Source: Desulfuromonas sp. (GTDB taxonomy: Bacteria > Desulfobacterota > Desulfuromonadia > Desulfuromonadales > BM103). Taken from it: DNA of 45,856 bases. Positions within the stretch are counted from its first letter, which is position 1. The number at the start of each line of letters is the position of its first letter. This document shows, one piece after another, positions 31,754 through 40,327 of the stretch. Where the stretch lies: NCBI GenBank assembly GCA_002869725.1, contig PKTY01000317.1, positions 1 to 45,856 of the forward strand, in the 5' to 3' direction. The translations under genes and the position numbers were made by a program. The notes under the pieces are model-generated. The model was not told the DNA's origin, searched no databases, and was given only the letters and a program-made list of their open reading frames with translations.

Positions 31754-33446
31754 CGAGCTTTTCACTGAGCCCGGCATTGTCGGGAGCGTACTTTAGGGAA
31801 TTTTCAAAGGCTTGCCGTGCAAGGAGAACCTCTCCCAGCGCCAGGTAGATCTCTCCAAGGTGCTCAAAAACGACCGGATCTTCTGGCAGACCTCGGCTCG
31901 CTTCTTCAAGGGTCTGCCGGGCCTCCTCAAAACGACCGAGGCGATAGAAAACCCAGCCGAGGGTGTCGAGAATATGCGGCGACCGTTGCAGCGCCACGGC
32001 CTTCTCCGCCAGGGCCAGAGCTTGCTCGAGATTGCGATCCTCCTCGGCATAGGCGTAAGCGATAAAGTTGAGGGCCTCGACATGCTCGGGGTCGTGGGAG
32101 AGAGCGACCTCCATCTCCTCAAGGGACTCTGCTCTGCGCTGAGAACGTTCGAGAATCACACCGCGCTGATAGTGGAGTTCGGCATGTTGGGGATACTCTG
32201 TCAGACCGTGGTCGAGTATCTGCATCCCACGCTCCAGTTCGCCGCGGCTGGCGTAAAGAACCGACAGATAGTAGAAGATCTGCGGACGCACCGTCCCTTT
32301 GGCAAGCCGGTTTTCAAGAAGTACGATGGCATCCCCCGAGCGCCCGGTCTCCAGGTAAATATAGCCAATGTGGGCAAGAGCATCGTCATAGAGGCCGGAA
32401 TCTGCAGGGATGCGGCGAAAGGCCTGCATCGCCGACTCCCAACCCTCGAGCTGCTCATAGACCGTGCCGAGATAATAGAGGACCGGTGGCTGGTCCGGAT
32501 CGATCTGTAGCAGCTCCTCAAAGACTGCGGCGGCCTGGTGCCAGCGTTCCTGCTCCATATGGATCAGACCGACCTTGCGACGGGCCTCGAGATCGTCCGG
32601 CTTGAGATCAACGATCACAGTCAACTCGTCGAGGGCCCGTCCGTAATCCTCCATGCCGAAATAGATCCGCGCCAGCTGATGGCGCAGGGAAAACTCAAGA
32701 GGACGATCTTTGAGTGCCTCCTGCAAAATCTGCAAGGCAGCCGGCCACTCTTGGCGATCCTCATAAAGCAGACCGAGTTCGATGATCGCCTGCAACATGC
32801 CCGGATGAAGTTCAAGAAGCTGGAGGTACTGCTCTTCCGCCAGATGGGTCAACCCGGTTTCGCGATAGAGTCTGGCCAGAGCAAGCCGACCTGGTTGGGA
32901 TTCGGGGCTGCGTTTGAGCAGTTCCTTGAGGGTGGTAAGCGCCTGATCGGTTTCATCTGCCCGCAGCAGGGCAATCGCCAGGTGAACGCGAACCTGGTCC
33001 TGGTCGGGGTCGAGTTCCAGGACTTTGCGATAATGAGCAACCGCCTGTTGCGGCTGTTTGTTGGCAAAGTAGGTATTGCCGAGGGTCATGTGGGCGCGAA
33101 GCGAATCCGGATCGTTTACCAGAACATCCTCAACCACCCGCCGCGCTTTCTCCAGCTCACCGAGGCGCAGGTGAATCTCGGCCAGCTCAAAACGCAGGGC
33201 ATCGGCTTGAGGGTCAAGACGCAATGCCTGCAGGTAGGCTTCGACAGCCGCAGCAGGCTGACCATCATCGAGCAGCATCTGGCCACGCGAATAATGAAAC
33301 AGGGCATTAGCGCCGGTATCGTTGAGGCGCGACTGGTAACTGACGTCCGTGGCCGCCGACGGAGCCACATGACTCTCCACAGCACAGCCAGCCAGCAGCA
33401 GGCACACCCAGCCGAACAGAGTTGTCAGGAGACGTATTGGAGTCAT
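31731..33446 (-). CDS. Tetratricopeptide-repeat lipoprotein
   Basis: A 571-residue lipoprotein with signal and lipobox LLAGC (MTPIRLLTTLFGWVCLLLAG). The rest is almost wholly TPR units of 34 residues, from about residue 48 to 565, for example GQPAAAVEAYLQALRLDPQA, KQPQQAVAHYRKVLELDPDQ and GRFEEARQTLEEASRGLPED. Such proteins are scaffolds for protein complexes. Export and lipidation place it in the periplasm, facing it from the inner or outer membrane. It heads the minus-strand group TPR, LolB-like, binding protein and permease, and is divergent from the 33597 gene. Confidence 0.9.
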   Translation of the reverse strand: MTPIRLLTTLFGWVCLLLAGCAVESHVAPSAATDVSYQSRLNDTGANALFHYSRGQMLLDDGQPAAAVEAYLQALRLDPQADALRFELAEIHLRLGELEKARRVVEDVLVNDPDSLRAHMTLGNTYFANKQPQQAVAHYRKVLELDPDQDQVRVHLAIALLRADETDQALTTLKELLKRSPESQPGRLALARLYRETGLTHLAEEQYLQLLELHPGMLQAIIELGLLYEDRQEWPAALQILQEALKDRPLEFSLRHQLARIYFGMEDYGRALDELTVIVDLKPDDLEARRKVGLIHMEQERWHQAAAVFEELLQIDPDQPPVLYYLGTVYEQLEGWESAMQAFRRIPADSGLYDDALAHIGYIYLETGRSGDAIVLLENRLAKGTVRPQIFYYLSVLYASRGELERGMQILDHGLTEYPQHAELHYQRGVILERSQRRAESLEEMEVALSHDPEHVEALNFIAYAYAEEDRNLEQALALAEKAVALQRSPHILDTLGWVFYRLGRFEEARQTLEEASRGLPEDPVVFEHLGEIYLALGEVLLARQAFENSLKYAPDNAGLSEKLDALSTHQ

Positions 33447-33596
33447 CAGCAGCCACCATATCTGTTAATTGATCTGAAGTTCGGACGTTAACACAGTCGC
33501 TCGAACGCGGTCAATTGCCCGGGCCTTTGTCCCAAGCCCTTTACATCGACATATCCTCTGGTAATCTCAAAAGAAATCCTGCTTGAGACCGGCACA

Positions 33597-35147
33597 ATGG
33601 ACAACGCTCTGCAACAACTGCTCGCTCCGCAAGCCTACCCTGAAGAGCCCGGACCGGTCGAGTTCAAGGAGACCCATATTTCGAGGATCTATCTGACCAG
33701 AAACCATGTCTACAAGGTCAAGAAAAACCTCAACCTCGGCTTCCTCGATTTTTCCAGTCTGGAAAACCGGCGCTACTTCTGCCAGGAAGAGCTACGCCTC
33801 AACCGTCGCTTTACCAGTGGCCTCTACTGCGATGTGGTTGAACTGCGCTCTGCAGGCGGACGCCTCAATTTTTGCGGGGAGGGGGAGCTGATCGACTACG
33901 CCGTACGGATGCGCCGGCTCCCGGAAGAGAGAATGCTCAACCGGATGATTGAGCGCGAGGCGACTGAGCTCCACGACGAGATGCTGAGACTCGCCCACCA
34001 CCTCGACTGGATGTTTTGCAGGGCCGAAGTTCGCCGTGATCCGAAGCTGCAGAATGCCGTCATCGTTGCCACCAACAGCCGTGACAACTTCAGTCAGACC
34101 CGTTCTTTCCCGGAGTCGCTGCTCTGCCCATCGGCACACCGGGTCATGGCGGCAATTTGTGAACAGGATCTGGCCAGACTCCAGGAGACTTTCAGGCAGA
34201 GGGAGGCCGACGGTATGGTTCGCGACGGCCACGGCGACCTGCATACCGGCAACGTCTGCATGACCGATCCGATCCAGGTCTACGACTGTATCGAATTCAA
34301 CGACCAGTTCAGAATTGCTGATGTCGCCGCCGACCTCGCCTTTCTGTTGATGGACCTCGACTTTCTCGGTCGCCGCGGCCTCTCCGATCAACTGCTGGCC
34401 GACTATCTCGCCATCTCCGAGGACCGAAATCTCGACCTGGTCCTCCCCTTCTACAAACGTTACCGGGCTTGGGTCCGGGGCAAGGTCAATGGCATTCTGG
34501 CCACCGAAACCGATGTCGACAAGAAATTGCGCCGCCAGTCAGGGGAACTGGCCCGTGGTTATTTCAACCTGGCCATGGGCTACGCCCTGAAACCGACTCT
34601 AATGCTGACCTGTGGTCTGATGGGGAGCGGCAAGTCAACGCTGGCAAAACGGCTTGCGGCATCGACCGGAGCAACCCTGCTCCGGTCCGATGTGGTGCGC
34701 AAGGAGTTAGCGGGAGTGACCAGCAGTCAGCCCGTTCTCTCCGCTTACCAGAGTGGCATCTACAGCCTGGAGATGACCGAACAGACCTACCGGGAACTTG
34801 CCGTACGCACTGAAGCCATCCTGACCGCCGGCAAACCGGTGGTCGTCGACGCCGCCTTTGGCGACAGCGTGTTACGCCGGCAATTCACAGAACTCGGAGC
34901 AGGCCTCGGACAACAAGCTTGGCTGCTGCATGTCCACTGTCCCGACCACATTACCCTGCAGCGTCTCGATCAGCGCGAGAACGACGTCTCGGACGGACGG
35001 CCCGAACTTTTTCACGCCCAGAAGAAGGGATTCTCCCCCCCTGCCTCCGCTGAAAACGTGATCAGCATCGACAGCCTCCGAGAGGTTGATTATAATGTGC
35101 AACAGATTTTGAAAACTGTCCTGGTCACACAGGAGGGAATCCGTTGA
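33597..35147 (+). CDS. Aminoglycoside-phosphotransferase-fold / P-loop kinase fusion protein
   Basis: A 516-residue two-domain cytoplasmic protein. Residues 1 to about 320 have the APH/choline-kinase fold, with catalytic D214 in HGDLHTGNVCM and the later DCIEFNDQFRIADVAADLAF. Residues from about 333 form a zeta-toxin/AAA-like P-loop kinase domain with Walker A GLMGSGKST (340-348) and LLRSDVVRKELAG after it. The family is known as bifunctional aminoglycoside phosphotransferase/ATP-binding protein, and substrates are not established; drug resistance should not be assumed. Its stop overlaps the start of the next gene as TTGA, which links it to the transporter-phosphatase system. A possible promoter, TTTACA (33540) with TAATCT (33562), lies upstream. 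Confidence 0.88.
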   Translation: MDNALQQLLAPQAYPEEPGPVEFKETHISRIYLTRNHVYKVKKNLNLGFLDFSSLENRRYFCQEELRLNRRFTSGLYCDVVELRSAGGRLNFCGEGELIDYAVRMRRLPEERMLNRMIEREATELHDEMLRLAHHLDWMFCRAEVRRDPKLQNAVIVATNSRDNFSQTRSFPESLLCPSAHRVMAAICEQDLARLQETFRQREADGMVRDGHGDLHTGNVCMTDPIQVYDCIEFNDQFRIADVAADLAFLLMDLDFLGRRGLSDQLLADYLAISEDRNLDLVLPFYKRYRAWVRGKVNGILATETDVDKKLRRQSGELARGYFNLAMGYALKPTLMLTCGLMGSGKSTLAKRLAASTGATLLRSDVVRKELAGVTSSQPVLSAYQSGIYSLEMTEQTYRELAVRTEAILTAGKPVVVDAAFGDSVLRRQFTELGAGLGQQAWLLHVHCPDHITLQRLDQRENDVSDGRPELFHAQKKGFSPPASAENVISIDSLREVDYNVQQILKTVLVTQEGIR

Positions 35148-35413
35148 GAAATCATCGTCCACTGCCGCTGCGCGACGCCTGGGTCATCTGGTTTTTCCTG
35201 GGCGTGGTCATGCTCAACTACCCGTTCCTGCATATCTTCAACAAAGAGATCCTGCTGTTCGGCATCCCCTTGTCCCTGCTCTACTTCTTTGTCGGCTGGC
35301 CAGTTTCGATCATCGTCATCTATCTGTTTTCGATCTATCTCGGCAAAGACAAAGAGCGCCGTTCTCCCCCTTCTGACAGTCGCCACAACAGTTCTCCTCG
35401 GGTTGAGCCATGA
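35144..35413 (+). CDS. Small two-helix membrane protein, CbrX-like
   Basis: An 89-residue protein that starts with TTG at 35144, overlapping the previous stop as TTGA, with GGAGGG 8 bases upstream. It has two membrane helices, about residues 13-32 (WVIWFFLGVVMLNYPFLHIF) and 39-66, then a charged tail (GKDKERRSPPSDSRHNS). Its stop overlaps the next start by 4 bases (ATGA). Small two-helix proteins of this kind are encoded directly before SLC5-type proteins: CbrX before CbrA in Pseudomonas, and DUF485/DUF4212 subunits before acetate-type symporters. I infer that it is an accessory subunit of the 35410 protein. Confidence 0.8.
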   Translation: MRNHRPLPLRDAWVIWFFLGVVMLNYPFLHIFNKEILLFGIPLSLLYFFVGWPVSIIVIYLFSIYLGKDKERRSPPSDSRHNSSPRVEP

Positions 35414-38400
35414 TTCCAGTCGGAATTGTCGCCACGGTTTCCCTGCTCTATTTTGGGCTATTGTTCGCGGTCGCCTACTACGCCGACCGCCGCCGCCAGC
35501 AGGGCAAAAGCCTGGTCAACAACCCGACTGTCTACACCCTGTCCCTTGCCATCTACTGCACATCCTGGACCTTCTACGGCAGTGTCGGCCGGGCTGCCAC
35601 CAGCGGCATCGACTTTTTGACCATCTACCTCGGACCGACCCTTATCGCCTTCTCCTGGTGGTTTCTGCTGCGCAAGATTGTGCGCGTCAGCAAGGAACAG
35701 AACCTGGTCAGCATCGCCGACTTCATCTCCAGCCGTTACGGCCAATCGACTCTGCTCGGCGCGGTGGTGACCAGCTTTGCAGTCCTCGGCATCATGCCCT
35801 ATATCGCCCTGCAGCTGAAAGCCGTAGCCCGTACCTTCGACCTGCTCTCCTACCCGATCAACGCTGTCGGCGAATCCTTTCACAAACTGCCGAACATTGA
35901 CCTCAACTTCGATACCGCTTTTGTGGTCGCAGTGATCCTCTCCCTGTTCGGCATTCTGTTCGGCGCCCGCCACCTCGATGCCTCTGAGCGTCATGAAGGA
36001 TTGATCGCAGCGATTGCCACGGAATCACTGGTCAAGATCCTGGCCTTTGGGGCGGTCGGACTGTTTGTGACTTTCGGGCTCTTCGACGGCTTTGCCGACA
36101 TCTTCCAAACCTTTTTGTCGACCTACCCGGAGCGTAGCGGGCTGCTGTTGCTTGGCACCGACCAGAACTCTTACACGCACTGGTTCTCACTGACCTTCAT
36201 CTCGATGATGGCGGTCATGTTCCTGCCCCGACAGTTTCATGTCATGGTTATCGAAAATTGTGAGGAGGAACATATCCGCAAGGCAATGTGGGGCTTCCCG
36301 GCCTACCTTTTCGTCATCAACCTGTTCGTGATTCCGATTGCCCTGGGGGGGCTTTTGCTCAACAAGGGTGGCACCCTGCTTGCCGACTATTTCGTGATCA
36401 CTCTCCCCCTGCAGTACGGCCAACCCTGGCTGGCCCTGTTGGTCTTCATCGGCGGATTCTCGGCGGCGGCCGGAATGGTGATGATCTCCTCGGTGGCCCT
36501 GTCGACCATGATCCTCAATCACCTGATCATGCCGGTCATTCTCAAGCTGCGAACCGGCAATCGTGATCTCTCAATCCTGCTGATCAATTTCAAGCGGCTC
36601 GGCATCTTCGGAGTAATTTTTCTCGGTTACCTCTATTACCGACTGCTCGGCGAAACTGCGGCTCTGGGCAACATTGGTCTGATCTCGTTCGTCGCCGCAA
36701 CCCAGTTTGCTCCGGCGGTCATCGGCGGGCTCTACTGGCAACGGGCAACACGACGAGTGGTGACTGTCGGTCTGATCTTTGGATTTGTGATTTGGTTCTA
36801 CACTCTGCTCATCCCCTCATTCGCTCAGTCGGGCTGGCTCTCCGCAGCGTTGATCGAAGAGGGTCTGTTCGGGCTGGCGCTGCTGAAACCGACAGCCCTG
36901 TTCGGACTGACCGGCTTCGACCTCTGGACCCATTCCCTGTTCTGGACCATGTTCTTCAACATCGGCTTTTTCGTGACCCTCTCACTCCTTGGCGAACCAA
37001 CCGTGGATGAGCTGCGGCAGAGCGGCAAGTTTGTCGATGTCTATGATCGCCACGAATCTCCTCTTCGTCGCACGCGCATCACCAAGGCCCCCTCGATCAT
37101 CGAATTTGTCGAATTGATGGCTAAATTCATCGGTGAAAAACAGGCACACGCCGCAATTGCTGAATATATCGGCAATCGCGAAATCAATGCTCAGGGAAGT
37201 CTCTCGGAACAGGAACTTCTCAAACTCAAACACTTCACCGAGCTGACACTGGCAGGTTCGGTCGGTTCGGCACCGGCGCGCATCATCATCGAAAATTATC
37301 TGTCAGCCCGGGGGAGTCATATGGAGGATGTGTTCGACATTTTCGGTTCTGTGAGCATCAGCCGCAGTGCCAGCCGCGAACAGCTCAGCGTCCTTTACGA
37401 AACGGCACGCACCATCGCCAGCGGCAACGACCTGAAGTCGATCCTCGACGAGATTTTGGAAATCTTCACCGACCAGTTCAAGTTCGACCTGTGTGTTATC
37501 CGGATTCTCGATGAGGAGAGGCAGACCTTGACTGTGCGCAGCCAGCGCGGCATGTCCTCCAAGCATTTCGGCGAATCGGAGCGCAACCTGAGCATGGACA
37601 CCTTTATCGGTGAAACCTTCCTGACCAACCAGGTTTCGGTGGTCAACGACACCGACTTCATGAGCAAGCCCAAAACAGCCGCCATCATCCATCGCGAGGG
37701 AATTCGCTCTTTAGCCCATGCTCCGATTACCATCGAAGGCGAGTCGATCGGTGTGCTTTCGGCCTTCTCACGCTCGGCCAAGGGCATTTTCACTGACGAG
37801 TTCGTCGAGCTGTTCACCAGCTTGGCAGGTTTGGTGGGCGTTGCCTGGCGCAATGACGAGCAGACCGGCCGCCTTATCGCCGCCCGTGAGCAGCAGCGCG
37901 AACTGGCGATCGCCAAGAATATCCAGCTCGGTCTGCTCCCGACCAGCATCCCGCAGATTCCTGCCATCTCCCTGGCTGGCTTATGCCTGCCGGCCAAAGA
38001 CGTTGGCGGTGACTATTACGACTTCCTCTGTCACGACGACAACCGCCTCGACCTGGTGATCGCCGATGTTTCAGGCCACAACATCGGAGCGGCCCTGATT
38101 ATGGCGGAAACCCGCTCGATGATCCGCTCGCGCAGCAATCAGCTCGTCAGCCCCGTTGAGTTGATGACGGATTTGAATCAAACCCTTTACGATGACCTGA
38201 CTCGCGCCGAACTGTTCATTACCATGTTCTATATGCAGTTCGACCCGAAAACCAGGCTGGCCAGGTTCTCCAGTGCCGGCCATTCACCGCCGGTCTATTA
38301 CCAAAGGAGCAACCGGCAATGTCTACTGCTCGATGCTGAGGGGCTGATTATCGGTGTCAAGCGCGACTTCCCCTACGAGCAGCAGGAGATCATTCTGGCC

Positions 38401-38625
38401 GAAGGCGATCTGCTGCTGCTCTATACCGATGGCATTATCGAGGCGAGCAACGATTTGGGAGAAATGTTTGGTGAGCAGAGACTGATGGGACTGGTCCAGG
38501 AACATCATCTCCTTCCCGCCCAGGAGATCATCGAGAGCATTATTCAGCAGGTTCGCCTGTTCAGCGGCAGGCACCACTTCAATGACGATGTCTCGCTGGT
38601 TGTCATGAAAATCGTCGGCGACTGA
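35410..38625 (+). CDS. SLC5 transporter - STAC-like - GAF - SpoIIE/PP2C phosphatase fusion
   Basis: A 1071-residue inner-membrane protein. Residues 1 to about 535 are a sodium/solute-symporter (SLC5) domain with about 13 helices and the family segment SIADFISSRYG (101-111). Residues about 560-655 are helical and resemble the STAC linker of CbrA-type sensors (FVELMAKFIGEKQAH; ELTLAGSVGSAPARIIIENY). A GAF domain lies at about 660-815. A PP2C-type SpoIIE phosphatase lies at about 830-1068, with metal aspartates D864/D868 (KDVGGDYYD), D886 (IADVSGH), D1007 (LLYTDGIIE) and D1059/D1060 (HFNDDVSLV), all present. It probably senses or transports a solute and dephosphorylates a STAS antagonist. The STAS and kinase genes follow. 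The solute is unknown. Confidence 0.93.
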   Translation: MIPVGIVATVSLLYFGLLFAVAYYADRRRQQGKSLVNNPTVYTLSLAIYCTSWTFYGSVGRAATSGIDFLTIYLGPTLIAFSWWFLLRKIVRVSKEQNLVSIADFISSRYGQSTLLGAVVTSFAVLGIMPYIALQLKAVARTFDLLSYPINAVGESFHKLPNIDLNFDTAFVVAVILSLFGILFGARHLDASERHEGLIAAIATESLVKILAFGAVGLFVTFGLFDGFADIFQTFLSTYPERSGLLLLGTDQNSYTHWFSLTFISMMAVMFLPRQFHVMVIENCEEEHIRKAMWGFPAYLFVINLFVIPIALGGLLLNKGGTLLADYFVITLPLQYGQPWLALLVFIGGFSAAAGMVMISSVALSTMILNHLIMPVILKLRTGNRDLSILLINFKRLGIFGVIFLGYLYYRLLGETAALGNIGLISFVAATQFAPAVIGGLYWQRATRRVVTVGLIFGFVIWFYTLLIPSFAQSGWLSAALIEEGLFGLALLKPTALFGLTGFDLWTHSLFWTMFFNIGFFVTLSLLGEPTVDELRQSGKFVDVYDRHESPLRRTRITKAPSIIEFVELMAKFIGEKQAHAAIAEYIGNREINAQGSLSEQELLKLKHFTELTLAGSVGSAPARIIIENYLSARGSHMEDVFDIFGSVSISRSASREQLSVLYETARTIASGNDLKSILDEILEIFTDQFKFDLCVIRILDEERQTLTVRSQRGMSSKHFGESERNLSMDTFIGETFLTNQVSVVNDTDFMSKPKTAAIIHREGIRSLAHAPITIEGESIGVLSAFSRSAKGIFTDEFVELFTSLAGLVGVAWRNDEQTGRLIAAREQQRELAIAKNIQLGLLPTSIPQIPAISLAGLCLPAKDVGGDYYDFLCHDDNRLDLVIADVSGHNIGAALIMAETRSMIRSRSNQLVSPVELMTDLNQTLYDDLTRAELFITMFYMQFDPKTRLARFSSAGHSPPVYYQRSNRQCLLLDAEGLIIGVKRDFPYEQQEIILAEGDLLLLYTDGIIEASNDLGEMFGEQRLMGLVQEHHLLPAQEIIESIIQQVRLFSGRHHFNDDVSLVVMKIVGD

Positions 38626-38732
38626 CTTAAAGAATCGTCCCAGGCAGGCTGAAGCTGTGGTAATATGTGAATATTATAGGTCAACCTGAAAGCTGATCCG
38701 GGTTGAACAATGAATTTTTGAAGGAGTTCCCC

Positions 38733-39074
38733 ATGAATTTACAGACCGAGGACAAGGGCGTTGCGGTGCTGCTGACGCTCAATGAGGAGCGGCTCGATGC
38801 CCACAACAGTGGCGACCTCAAGACCCAGATGTTGAAACTGTTTGAGCAGGGGAAAAACAACCTGGTCGTTGATATGCAGGCCGTCCGCTTCGTCGATTCG
38901 TCAGGGCTTGGAGCTCTGGTCTCGGGTTTCAAGAATGCCAGTTCGCGTAACGGCAGTCTGAAATTGACCGGCCTGCAGTTGCAGGTCAAGTCGATGTTTG
39001 AACTGACCAGACTGCACCGGGTGTTCGAAATCTACAACGACGCCGAGGAGGCTCTCGGTAGTTTCCAGCAGTAA
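38733..39074 (+). CDS. STAS-domain anti-sigma factor antagonist
   Basis: The ATG at 38733 has AAGGAG upstream and gives 113 residues, a single STAS domain of SpoIIAA/RsbV size. The phosphorylation loop is VRFVDSSGLGALVSGF, with S56/S57 as the target serine. In the known logic the HATPase kinase phosphorylates this protein, which frees the kinase to hold its target; the PP2C phosphatase reverses this. It lies 107 bases after the phosphatase gene, in a gap with an AT-rich stretch (TAATATGTGAATATTATAG) that might hold a promoter, though no clear -35 is visible. Confidence 0.93.
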   Translation: MNLQTEDKGVAVLLTLNEERLDAHNSGDLKTQMLKLFEQGKNNLVVDMQAVRFVDSSGLGALVSGFKNASSRNGSLKLTGLQLQVKSMFELTRLHRVFEIYNDAEEALGSFQQ

Positions 39075-39114
39075 GGGGTACCAACAGGCAGGCACCAACC
39101 AGAACGGGCCCATC

Positions 39115-39540
39115 ATGCCGAATGACCGTCTTGCCGTTGACATAAAAGTCCCCAACCAGACGCGCTACCTCTGTCTGATTGGCCATATCGGCGAGAACAT
39201 CGCACGCACCTTGAAACATTTTGGGGGTGATCGCGAGAAACTTGCCTACGATCTCAATCTGGTCCTCACTGAGGCGATGGCCAATGCTATCCAGCATGCC
39301 AACGTCGGCGACCCGGCCAAGGAAGTGCATATTGAGATCAGTATTGTCGATCGGCAACTGCAGATTCGTGTCTACGATTTCGGCGAGGGGTTCGATATCG
39401 ACGAATACTGCCAGCCACGTCATCCCCTCGAAGAGCATGGCCGCGGCATCTACCTGATCCGCTCGATTATGGACGAGATGTGCTACAAAAAAACGGCGGA
39501 CGGCCACGTCCTTGAACTGTGCAAAAATCTCAATTCATAA
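39115..39540 (+). CDS. HATPase-domain anti-sigma factor kinase (SpoIIAB/RsbW type)
   Basis: A 141-residue GHKL ATPase. The N-box is LVLTEAMANAIQHAN, with E53 and N57; G1 is VYDFGEGFD (D88, G90, G92) and G2 is EHGRGIYLI (G109, G111). Such proteins phosphorylate a STAS partner and bind a sigma factor or another effector. It begins 40 bases after the STAS gene. No sigma factor gene is present in the window, so the final target is unknown. It ends 13 bases from the convergent lgt gene. Confidence 0.93.
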   Translation: MPNDRLAVDIKVPNQTRYLCLIGHIGENIARTLKHFGGDREKLAYDLNLVLTEAMANAIQHANVGDPAKEVHIEISIVDRQLQIRVYDFGEGFDIDEYCQPRHPLEEHGRGIYLIRSIMDEMCYKKTADGHVLELCKNLNS

Positions 39541-39553
39541 TGCTTGGAAAACG

Positions 39554-40327
39554 TTATTGGCGGCGCAACACGACCATCAGCCCGATACCACCAAACAGGG
39601 CCATGGGGAGTGACAGGAGTTGCCCCATGGTCACCCCCCCCCACAGATACCCGATATGAGCATCCGGCTCACGGAACAGCTCGGCTAAAATCCTGAACAG
39701 TCCATACCCCAGGAAGAAACTGAAAAAAGGGATGCCAGGCCGCACCTTGCGGCGGTGCATCAGGTAGAGCAGTGCAAACAGCACCCCACCTTCCAAAACC
39801 GCCTGGTAAAGCTGACTGGGATGCCGTGGCAGCGCGCCCCCCCCGGGGAAAATAATGCCCCAGGGGAGATTTGTGACCCTCCCCCACAGCTCGCCATTGA
39901 TGAAATTTCCAAGGCGGCCGCAGCCCAACCCGATGGTTGCCGAGGCAACCAACACGTCGCCAGTCAGCAGCAAGGGCAGCGCACGGCGGTGACAGAACCA
40001 GACCGACGCCAAGGTCACACCGAACAGCCCGCCGTGAAAACTCATACCCCCCTGCCAGACGGCAAAGATTTCGAGGGGGTGGGCCAGATACCAGCCGGGG
40101 TTGTAAAAGAGCACGTAACCGAGGCGCCCGCCGAGCACAACACCGATCACCCCCTGGAACAACAAATCTGAAATCCCATCCTGATCGATCGGCAGGTTAC
40201 GCAGGCGAGCCAGTTTCCGAATCAGCAGATAGGCCGCGACAAAGCCGACCAGGTACATCAGACCGTACCAGCGCACCGCAAGCGGACCGATCTGCAGGAT
40301 GACCGGATCGATATCGGGAAACCTCAT
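39554..40327 (-). CDS. lgt: Prolipoprotein diacylglyceryl transferase Lgt
   Basis: Lgt transfers diacylglycerol from phosphatidylglycerol to the lipobox cysteine, the first step of lipoprotein maturation in the inner membrane. The 257-residue protein has about seven helices. The catalytic H98 is in QGGMSFHGGLFG, and R138 is in the signature GRLGNFINGELWG. The LAELFREPDAHIG segment holds further family residues. It overlaps the pseudouridine synthase stop by 4 bases (ATGA). Many lipoproteins in this window (RlpA, the TPR protein, the binding protein) are its substrates. Confidence 0.96.
   Translation of the reverse strand: MRFPDIDPVILQIGPLAVRWYGLMYLVGFVAAYLLIRKLARLRNLPIDQDGISDLLFQGVIGVVLGGRLGYVLFYNPGWYLAHPLEIFAVWQGGMSFHGGLFGVTLASVWFCHRRALPLLLTGDVLVASATIGLGCGRLGNFINGELWGRVTNLPWGIIFPGGGALPRHPSQLYQAVLEGGVLFALLYLMHRRKVRPGIPFFSFFLGYGLFRILAELFREPDAHIGYLWGGVTMGQLLSLPMALFGGIGLMVVLRRQ

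Noticed and set aside
33597-35147. An antibiotic-resistance gene because of the aminoglycoside-phosphotransferase fold
   Set aside because: The HGDxHxGN motif is shared by many small-molecule kinases. The fusion with a P-loop domain and the operon context speak for another substrate.
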